The notes under the pieces are model-generated. The model saw only the letters and a list, made by a program, of their open reading frames with translations. It ran no database searches and was not told the DNA's origin. Shown here piece after piece: positions 1 through 4,410 of a stretch of 5,286 nucleotides of DNA (positions are counted from its first letter, which is position 1; every line of letters begins with the position of its first letter). The translations under genes and the position numbers were made by a program. The DNA is from Thermoflexus sp. (GTDB lineage Bacteria > Chloroflexota > Anaerolineae > B4-G1 > DUEL01): the NCBI GenBank assembly GCA_028276215.1, contig JAPYWT010000200.1, forward strand, positions 1 through 5,286. The letters are read 5' to 3'.

Positions 1-45
1 AGCCCCCGGGCAAGCGCTATCAAAGACGCGGCGAAGGCATGCCCC

Positions 46-95
46 TGTAGCGCAGGCCGCCAGGCCTGTATTCGCAGGCTAAAGCCTACGCTACA
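46..95. repeat. 50-nt imperfect inverted repeat (hairpin) in intergenic DNA
   Basis: The arms TGTAGCGCAGGC (46-57) and GCCTACGCTACA (84-95) are complementary at 11 of 12 positions. Inside them a second stem forms between 63-68 and 75-80 (six pairs, one G-U) around the loop TATTCG. This looks like a dispersed palindromic intergenic element of the REP/MITE class. I recall similar 'TGTAGCGTAGGC...' sequences from other GC-rich bacterial genomes but cannot confirm copies here. There is no T-tract after it, so it is not a typical intrinsic terminator. It sits about 80 bp before the first gene and could overlap that gene's promoter region. The rest of 1-172 shows no gene. Confidence 0.6.
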
Positions 96-114
96 TTATC
101 TGCAAACGATTCAG

Positions 115-127
115 GGTAGGTAATTAC
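115..127. repeat. 13-bp motif GGTAGGTAATTAC, identical to one end of the 2807-2967 palindrome
   Basis: The same 13 bases occur at 2955-2967, where they form the right terminal repeat of a palindromic element; an 11/13 inverted copy lies at 2807-2819. The motif includes most of the palindrome GGTAATTACC. Here it stands alone, 46 bp before the protease start codon. It could be a remnant end of the same kind of element or a protein-binding site. Exact identity over 13 bp at two intergenic sites of a 5.3-kb window is unlikely by chance. Confidence 0.5.
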
Positions 128-172
128 TGGGCATCATCCGGAAAATGCGCAATCATCAAGAGGGAATTCACA

Positions 173-1039
173 ATGAACGACGTGCTCTCCATCCTGTGGC
201 TGCTGATTCTGCTCCAGGCGTTCGTCCCTCTCCTGCAGAAGCGGCTCCTTCTGGCCCGGCGCCAGATGGCCATCCGTGCCATTGAGGTCAGGCGTAAAAG
301 CCGGGTCATCACCATGATCCACCGGCAGGAGACGATGAGCCTGCTGGGTTTCCCCATTGCCCGCTACATTGACATTGAGGACTCGGAGCGGGTTCTGCGG
401 GCCATCCGGTTGACGCCACCGGAGATGCCCATAGACCTGGTTTTGCACACGCCCGGCGGGCTGGTCCTGGCGGCGGAACAGATCGCCTGCGCGCTGAAGC
501 GGCATCCCGGAGAGGTCACCGTTTTTGTCCCCCACTACGCCCTCTCCGGCGGCACGCTGATCGCCCTGGCCGCCGACCGGATTGTGATGGACCCCAACGC
601 CGTTCTGGGGCCGGTGGACCCCCAACTGGGTGGACCCCAGGGGAGTTACTACCCGGCGGCCTCCATCCTCAAGGCGCTGGAACAGCCCAACCCCAACCGG
701 GACGACCATACGTTGATCCTGGGCGACGTGGCCCGCAAAGCGATCCGTCAGGTCTACGAGACGGTTTACGCGCTGATCCGGGACAAAATGCCCGAAGAAC
801 AGGCGCAGGAGGTCGCCCGCGCGCTCAGTGAGGGACGGTGGACCCACGACTACCCCATTGACTACGAGCAGGCGAAGGCCTTGGGCCTCCCGGTGAGCGA
901 CGACATGCCCCGGGAAATCTACGACCTGATGGACCTCTACCCGCAGACCTCCCAGCAGCGCCCGGGGGTGGAGTTCATCCCCATGCCCTACCACCCTCCC
1001 CAGGCGCCGCGCCGGAATCGTCAGGGGACAGGAGGATAA
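173..1039 (+). CDS. SDH family Clp-fold serine proteinase (SDH_sah, PF01972), membrane-anchored
   Basis: This 288-residue protein belongs, by recognisable motifs, to the serine dehydrogenase proteinase family, which shares the ClpP/SppA crotonase-like fold. Residues 4-22 form an N-terminal hydrophobic segment followed by a basic stretch (23-42), so it is probably anchored with the catalytic domain in the cytoplasm. HTPGG (92-96) matches the oxyanion-forming SPGG of ClpP. ALSGGT (123-128) carries the expected nucleophile Ser125. LGPVDPQ (145-151) lies where ClpP has its catalytic His region, but no His is present there, so the base is probably a lysine or another residue; Lys167 and Lys189 are candidates. 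THDYPI (224-229) and A-LGLPV (236-241) are further family-like motifs near the end. The start is supported by AGAGGG at 159-164, eight bases upstream. It is the first gene of a tight operon with the 1041-2579 membrane protein. Substrate is unknown. Family assignment is strong; activity is inferred. Confidence 0.88.
   Translation: MNDVLSILWLLILLQAFVPLLQKRLLLARRQMAIRAIEVRRKSRVITMIHRQETMSLLGFPIARYIDIEDSERVLRAIRLTPPEMPIDLVLHTPGGLVLAAEQIACALKRHPGEVTVFVPHYALSGGTLIALAADRIVMDPNAVLGPVDPQLGGPQGSYYPAASILKALEQPNPNRDDHTLILGDVARKAIRQVYETVYALIRDKMPEEQAQEVARALSEGRWTHDYPIDYEQAKALGLPVSDDMPREIYDLMDLYPQTSQQRPGVEFIPMPYHPPQAPRRNRQGTGG
1030..1035 (+). promoter_or_regulatory. AGGAGG ribosome binding site inside the end of the upstream gene
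   Basis: A perfect AGGAGG lies five bases before the ATG at 1041 and entirely within the last codons of the protease gene, whose TAA stop occupies 1037-1039. Only one base separates stop and start. This arrangement fixes the start of the second gene and suggests translational coupling between the two. Confidence 0.85.
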
Positions 1040-1040
1040 A

Positions 1041-2579
1041 ATGCAGAGAAGCAACCGTTCAACCGTCACCCGCCTGCTTGTTTTTGACATCGCGGTCCTG
1101 CTCAGCGCGGTGGCGGTGTTCGCCCTTTTCCCTGGCCGCACCGCCCGACTGATCATCGACTTCTATCCTCTCACCCTGGCCGTACTGTGCACCTGGCTTT
1201 CTCATCAGATTTACCGTTCCCTGGAGCGGGGACGGCAGGCTCGCCGAATCTGGGGGTTGCTCACCGCCGCGATGGCGTTCTGGACCCTGGCTGAAATCAC
1301 CTGGGCCCTGTACGACGTGATTCGGGCTGAGCCGTACCCCTCCTGGGCTGACCTGTTCTATATGATCGGCGATGTTCTTCTCGTTGCCTTCTTCGCCGTC
1401 CAGGTCCGCTTTCTCCGCCTGGCCCTCCAGGGATGGAAACGGTTCCTGGCCATTGGGCTCATCCTGACGTTCGTGATTCTGGTGGGCATCTTCGTGTTTG
1501 TGCCCATATTTGCCGAGCCGTCCGGGGACTGGCTGGAATTCGGCGTGAACCTCCTGTACGAGACTCAGTACCTGCTCCTTCTGATCGGCGCGACCGTCCT
1601 GACCCTGGCCGTTTATGAAGGGGTGGCAGGCCGGAGATGGGCAATACTGGCCGCAGGAATGTGGCTGTATGCGCTCTCCAATCAGATTTTCTTCTACGCG
1701 AACTGGTATGGCTTCTACTACCCCAACGGTGAGGCCACGCCGTTCAGCATATCTTTTGACCTGCTCTACATTGCCTCCTATCTGGTGATTCTGAGCGGGC
1801 TCTACCTGCGGTGGGCGCTGCCCTTCCCGACCGTCAGGGTGGAAGACCTGCTGGCCTCCATCCCGAAATTCCGTCCGCGAGAGACATGGGTCCTGGTCTC
1901 CGATGAGGGTGGACGGACATCGTTCGTGGACCCGCGCCTTCTCCAGACCCTGGGCGCCGCAGACATCGGGCAATTTACCGGAGAATTTGTGGGGACCGTT
2001 CTGGGGTTGCGGACGAACCTGGACTGGGAAATGCTGGGGGAAGTGCGAACCCAGGGATACAGCCAGCCGCGAAAAATCCTGATGGTCGGCGGATTCTACG
2101 CCCTGCAGGCCGTGGCCGAAGAGGGGCCCCCACCCCGCGATGTCTACTGGTTGCTGACTCCCTGGGATGCCCGCCTGGAGGTTCGGCCCGAAGAGAGGGC
2201 ATCTATGGAAACCCTTCTGGCCCAGGCAGTACGCGGCACCGCCCGGACGTCCGGAGACCTGGTGCGAGCCTACGTCCAGGCCGTCTTTAACCTGCTCTCC
2301 CTGATGTGCGCCCGCTTCGGCGGGGAGGAGGTGGGGCACCAGTTCGCCCGCCAGTTTGGCCCCGACCTGAATGCCTGTCTGGAAAAACTCCCTTCAGGTC
2401 TCCCCGCCGATATAGAAGCCTGCCGTGGCCTGCTGCAGCGCGCAATGGAATACACCCTGATGGTTGCCCCGGCGGACCAGTTCGGGAGCGCGCTGGAGCG
2501 ATTGGAGGCAGGCCTGGGGAAGGAAATTCTTCGGGCGGCCGACGCCGCTGGCCTGCGCCTGTCCCTGCCCGCCGGTTGA
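1041..2579 (+). CDS. Eight-TM membrane protein with PAS-like domain and helical C-terminus (putative sensor without recognised output domain)
   Basis: The 512-residue product has about eight hydrophobic segments in its first half (roughly residues 11-30, 38-57, 70-90, 104-122, 133-156, 169-190, 198-219 and 236-258). The sequence EITWALYD...PYPSWADLFYMIGD (85-111) resembles the conserved E-W...PyPs-aDlfY signature that I know from the membrane sensor halves of some diguanylate cyclases and histidine kinases. Residues 282-378 look PAS-like: a VSDEGG-TSFVDPRLLQTLG opening, and a late GGFYALQAVAE...RDVYWLLTPWD strand pair. Residues 385-505 are predicted helical and amphipathic, with Cys at 423, 446 and 461. 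I see no H-box, ATPase, GGDEF, EAL or HTH motif, so signal output must be by protein contact or by a domain I do not recognise. It is coupled to the SDH-type protease and may present or sense a substrate for it; that is inference. The gene is intact. Confidence 0.8.
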   Translation: MQRSNRSTVTRLLVFDIAVLLSAVAVFALFPGRTARLIIDFYPLTLAVLCTWLSHQIYRSLERGRQARRIWGLLTAAMAFWTLAEITWALYDVIRAEPYPSWADLFYMIGDVLLVAFFAVQVRFLRLALQGWKRFLAIGLILTFVILVGIFVFVPIFAEPSGDWLEFGVNLLYETQYLLLLIGATVLTLAVYEGVAGRRWAILAAGMWLYALSNQIFFYANWYGFYYPNGEATPFSISFDLLYIASYLVILSGLYLRWALPFPTVRVEDLLASIPKFRPRETWVLVSDEGGRTSFVDPRLLQTLGAADIGQFTGEFVGTVLGLRTNLDWEMLGEVRTQGYSQPRKILMVGGFYALQAVAEEGPPPRDVYWLLTPWDARLEVRPEERASMETLLAQAVRGTARTSGDLVRAYVQAVFNLLSLMCARFGGEEVGHQFARQFGPDLNACLEKLPSGLPADIEACRGLLQRAMEYTLMVAPADQFGSALERLEAGLGKEILRAADAAGLRLSLPAG

Positions 2580-2586
2580 TTCCCCG

Positions 2587-2605
2587 CGGGGTGTGTCCCC
2601 GTTTT
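2587..2605 (+). terminator. Possible short intrinsic terminator of the protease/membrane-protein operon
   Basis: CGGGG (2587-2591), loop TGTGT and CCCCG (2597-2601) form a five-pair all-GC stem followed by TTTT (2602-2605). It begins eight bases after the stop codon at 2577-2579. The stem and T-tract are short for an intrinsic terminator, but position and composition fit, and the stronger hairpin just downstream may help. Confidence 0.4.
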
Positions 2606-2633
2606 GCAGGACAACTGCTCGCAGTTGCCCTGC
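2606..2633. repeat. 28-nt hairpin with 11 base pairs (palindromic intergenic element)
   Basis: GCAGG (2606-2610) pairs with CCTGC (2629-2633), and CAACTG (2612-2617) with CAGTTG (2622-2627). They are separated by one A-C mismatch and close on a four-base CTCG loop. The structure is strong on both strands but neither side has a following T-run, so it is not a classic terminator. It may be a dispersed palindrome, an mRNA 3'-end stabiliser, or part of a composite terminator with the preceding stem. Confidence 0.6.
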
Positions 2634-2666
2634 ATCTTCGGGACATACCCTCCCCGCGATCCGATT

Positions 2667-2695
2667 ACGTCAAAAGCGCCAATCTGGTGTATAAT
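2667..2695 (+). promoter_or_regulatory. Sigma-70-type promoter candidate ACGTCA-N17-TATAAT
   Basis: A perfect TATAAT -10 box occupies 2690-2695. At 17-bp spacing the -35 position holds ACGTCA, only a 3/6 match to TTGACA. Transcription would start near 2702, inside the heptamer repeat, and would reach the sigma factor gene through a structured leader of more than 300 nt. The 15 bases 2681-2695 match 13 of 15 in the promoter candidate directly before the sigma factor gene. It could be an additional rpoD promoter, the promoter of a non-coding transcript, or inactive. Confidence 0.45.
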
Positions 2696-2698
2696 TTA

Positions 2699-2768
2699 GA
2701 CGACAGACGACAGACGACGGACGACAGACGACAGACCACAGACGACGGACGACAGACGACAGACCACA
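2699..2768. repeat. Tandem array of ten 7-bp units (GACGACA and variants)
   Basis: Exactly ten contiguous heptamers fill these 70 bp. In order they are: A A G A A C G A A C, where A is GACGACA, G is GACGACG and C is GACCACA. Units 3-6 (2713-2740) and 7-10 (2741-2768) are a perfect 28-bp direct duplication, so the array has a second-level period of four units. The period of seven is not a multiple of three, there is no ribosome binding site, and any reading frame through it is low-complexity, so I do not call a gene. It begins four bases after the TATAAT box at 2690-2695. Confidence 0.92.
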
Positions 2769-2771
2769 GTC

Positions 2772-2807
2772 TTTTTCGTGCCTTTCGTGCTTTTCGTGCC
2801 TTTCGTG
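2772..2807. repeat. Four tandem 9-bp units (CCTTTCGTG and variants)
   Basis: TTTTTCGTG (2772-2780), CCTTTCGTG (2781-2789), CTTTTCGTG (2790-2798) and CCTTTCGTG (2799-2807) lie head to tail, only three bases after the heptamer array. A similar stretch in the same orientation, 2969-2985, follows the palindromic element: bases 2791-2807 and 2969-2985 agree at 15 of 17 positions. The palindrome is therefore flanked by related direct repeats. Confidence 0.85.
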
Positions 2808-2967
2808 TGACTACCTACCCAAGAACCGTTTCATAAAAACCACGAAGGCCTCGCCCTGAGGGCTCGGCCCGAAGGGACACGAAGGCCGTACAAAGGGCAC
2901 GAAGGATGATATTTTATCCCTTTGTGTCCTTTGTGAGTACTTTGTGCCCTTCGTGGTAGGTAATTAC
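2807..2967. repeat. 161-bp nested palindromic element with imperfect 13-bp terminal inverted repeats (MITE-like)
   Basis: The ends GTGACTACCTACC (2807-2819) and GGTAGGTAATTAC (2955-2967) are inverted copies matching at 11 of 13 positions. Next inside, CCACGAAGG (2840-2848) is perfectly complementary to CCTTCGTGG (2948-2956). The centre is a long hairpin (2888-2940). The left arm also carries an extra GC-rich segment with its own small stem, GCCC/GGGC (2853-2863), that has no partner on the right. No transposase is encoded. The organisation fits a non-autonomous palindromic element, but it could equally be a regulatory RNA leader of the sigma factor gene. No gene is present here. Confidence 0.6.
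2888..2940. repeat. Central long hairpin of the palindromic element (about 20 base pairs)
   Basis: GTAC (2888-2891) pairs with GTAC (2937-2940) beyond a four-base GTGA bulge. Bases 2892-2903 pair with 2921-2932 without interruption, including two G-T positions that would be G-U in RNA. GGAT (2904-2907) pairs with ATCC (2916-2919), with C2920 bulged and the loop at 2908-2915. The two mispairs are G-T rather than random, which fits an RNA structure on the plus strand. Confidence 0.65.
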
Positions 2968-2993
2968 CCTTTCGTGCCTTTCGCGCCTCACTG

Positions 2994-3022
2994 TTGCATT
3001 CCACAGAAATCCGGTGTATATT
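2994..3022 (+). promoter_or_regulatory. Sigma-70-type promoter candidate TTGCAT-N17-TATATT for the sigma factor gene
   Basis: TTGCAT (2994-2999) and TATATT (3017-3022) are separated by the optimal 17 bp and match the consensus at 3/6 and 5/6. Initiation about seven bases after the -10 box would fall near 3029, giving a leader of only about ten nucleotides before the ATG at 3039. Confidence 0.55.
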
Positions 3023-3038
3023 GGTAACGGGTTGAACG

Positions 3039-4286
3039 ATGGCGATGGACGAAGAAGAAGAAGAAATCTTGCTGGAAGAAGAACTTCAGGGAAATCCCGA
3101 GCCCGTGGAGGAGAGCGGCGTGGACCATCTCCTGGCCCTCGGCCGCGCTCAGGGCTATGTCACGTTTGACGACATCCTGAGCGTCTTCCCGGAGGCAGAG
3201 GAGAACCTGGATCAGTTGGAAGAAATTTTCTCCCTTCTGATGAGCGCGGGCATCCCCGTCGGCGAGCCAGAAGAACTGGGCCTGGAGGTTCCGGAGGAAG
3301 CGGAACTGGAAGAGGAAGAGGAGGAACTGGAGCGGGAGGGTGCCCTCGCCACAGATGAGGAGACGTATTTCCGCGCAGTAGAGATAGATGACACCATCGG
3401 CCTCTATCTGAAGGAAATCGGACAGGTCCCTCTGCTCACCCAGGAAGAGGAGATAGAACTGGCCAAGCGAATGGAGCGGGGGCGGATGGCGGAGAAGGAA
3501 CTCCGGAAAAACGGGCTGGACCCGGAGCGGCGCCGGGAACTGCAGGCACTGGTGGAGGACGGTCTGGCCGCCCGGGACCACCTCATCCGCGCCAACGCCC
3601 GTCTGGTCATCTCGGTCGCCAAGAAGTACATCGGGCGCGGGGTCTCCTTCCTGGACCTCATCCAGGAGGGGAATATCGGCCTGATCCGCGCGGCCAACAA
3701 ATTCAACTACCGCCTGGGGCACAAATTCTCTACCTACGCGACGTGGTGGATTCGCCAGGCCGTCACCCGGGCCATCGCCGACCAGTCCCGCACCATCCGC
3801 GTCCCCGTCCACATGGGCGACCAGATTAACCGGCTGATGCGGGTCTCTCACCGGCTGACGCAGGAACTGGGCCGGGAGCCCAGCAGCGAGGAGTTGGCCC
3901 AGGCGATGGACATCCCCACCCAGAAGGCGGAGCAGATGATTACCTTCGCCCGCCGTCCGCTGAGCCTGGATATGCCGACGGACGATGAGGAAGAAAGCGC
4001 GCTGGGGGATTTCATTGAGGACGAGAGCGCCGTGGTGCCCGTGGAGGCGGTCAGCGCTTCTATGCTGCGGGATGTGATTATGGAAATTCTCCAGGAACTC
4101 CCGCCCCGGGAGGTGCGGGTCCTCCAACTCCGCTACGGGCTGGTAGACGGTGAGACGTACACGCTGGAGGAAGTGGGGAAGAAACTGGGCGTCACGCGGG
4201 AGCGGGTGCGGCAGATAGAGGCGCAGGCCCTGAGCCGCCTCCGCCACCCCGCGCATGCCCGCCGACTGAAAGATTTCCTCCGATAA
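3039..4286 (+). CDS. rpoD: RNA polymerase principal sigma factor RpoD/SigA (group 1 sigma-70)
   Basis: This 415-residue protein directs RNA polymerase to housekeeping promoters. Region 1.1 is present (about residues 24-75), typical of group 1 factors. A very acidic linker follows: 12 Glu in residues 83-100. Region 1.2 covers about 113-145. Region 2 (about 179-250) contains DLIQEGNIGL (206-215) and the -10 recognition helix YATWWIRQAVTRAI (233-246), with Gln240 and Thr243 at the positions equivalent to E. coli Q437 and T440. Region 3 follows from about 258, with the 3.2 finger near SLDMPTDDEE (309-318) and LGDFIEDE (322-329). Region 4 ends in the -35 helix-turn-helix TLEEVGKKLGVTRERVRQIE (375-394). 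An in-frame TGA at 3033-3035 fixes the start at ATG 3039, or less likely ATG 3045. No good Shine-Dalgarno is visible. A second acidic run, residues 4-15, opens the protein. A paralogous group 2 factor is possible but region 1.1 argues for the principal one. Confidence 0.93.
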   Translation: MAMDEEEEEILLEEELQGNPEPVEESGVDHLLALGRAQGYVTFDDILSVFPEAEENLDQLEEIFSLLMSAGIPVGEPEELGLEVPEEAELEEEEEELEREGALATDEETYFRAVEIDDTIGLYLKEIGQVPLLTQEEEIELAKRMERGRMAEKELRKNGLDPERRRELQALVEDGLAARDHLIRANARLVISVAKKYIGRGVSFLDLIQEGNIGLIRAANKFNYRLGHKFSTYATWWIRQAVTRAIADQSRTIRVPVHMGDQINRLMRVSHRLTQELGREPSSEELAQAMDIPTQKAEQMITFARRPLSLDMPTDDEEESALGDFIEDESAVVPVEAVSASMLRDVIMEILQELPPREVRVLQLRYGLVDGETYTLEEVGKKLGVTRERVRQIEAQALSRLRHPAHARRLKDFLR

Positions 4287-4291
4287 CTCAG

Positions 4292-4310
4292 GTCGGTTGG
4301 GCAAACCGAC
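4292..4310 (+). terminator. Hairpin just after the sigma factor gene (possible terminator)
   Basis: GTCGGTT (4292-4298) and AACCGAC (4304-4310) form a perfect seven-pair stem with a five-base loop, starting five bases after the TAA stop. No T-run follows on either strand, so Rho-independent termination is uncertain. It may act with the GC-rich inverted repeat at 4325-4383, or be a dispersed palindrome. Confidence 0.45.
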
Positions 4311-4324
4311 TGCTTCAGAAAAGG

Positions 4325-4383
4325 GTTGGGGGCGGGCGGCGAGGGGGGGGGGGGGGGGGGGTCCCGCCCCCCCCCCCCCCAAC
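4325..4383. repeat. GC-rich inverted repeat containing runs of 19 G and 14 C between convergent genes
   Basis: The left arm GTTGGGGGCGGG (4325-4336) is complementary to CCCG, a C-run and AAC (4363-4383); the right arm has 14 C where five would complete the pairing. Between the arms lies a run of 19 G (4343-4361), which could also pair with the C-run. The position, between a plus-strand and a minus-strand gene end, fits a shared terminator-type hairpin whose homopolymers have expanded. Run lengths are easily misread by sequencing, so the exact counts are uncertain. No gene is present in 4287-4410. Confidence 0.7.
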
Positions 4384-4410
4384 TTCGCGCCGATTCCAGG
4401 CCCGCGCCAG

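Noticed and set aside
71..99. Possible promoter TTCGCA-N17-CATTAT before the protease gene
   Set aside because: The match is modest and lies inside a palindromic repeat, so it may be coincidence; I could not prefer it over other weak matches nearby.
134..1156. 340-codon minus-strand frame opposite the protease gene
   Set aside because: It is antisense to a well-supported conserved gene, and its translation has the Arg/Gly/Pro/Val-rich composition of GC-rich shadow frames.
1059..2339. 426-codon minus-strand frame opposite the membrane-protein gene
   Set aside because: It has no recognisable domain and low-complexity charged and Gly/Pro composition, while the plus strand encodes clear membrane segments in a coupled operon.
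2699..2768. CRISPR-like array
   Set aside because: The units are contiguous heptamers without spacers, and the 28-bp duplication is direct and unspaced.
2306..2836. Open plus-strand frame of 176 codons running from the 3' part of the membrane-protein gene through the heptamer repeats
   Set aside because: It overlaps the real gene in another frame for half its length and then translates a low-complexity repeat; there is no ribosome binding site or family resemblance.
2988..4382. 464-codon minus-strand frame opposite the sigma factor gene
   Set aside because: It is antisense to an unambiguous sigma-70 gene; its Phe/Leu-rich and Pro-rich stretches are complements of the Glu codons and the homopolymer runs.
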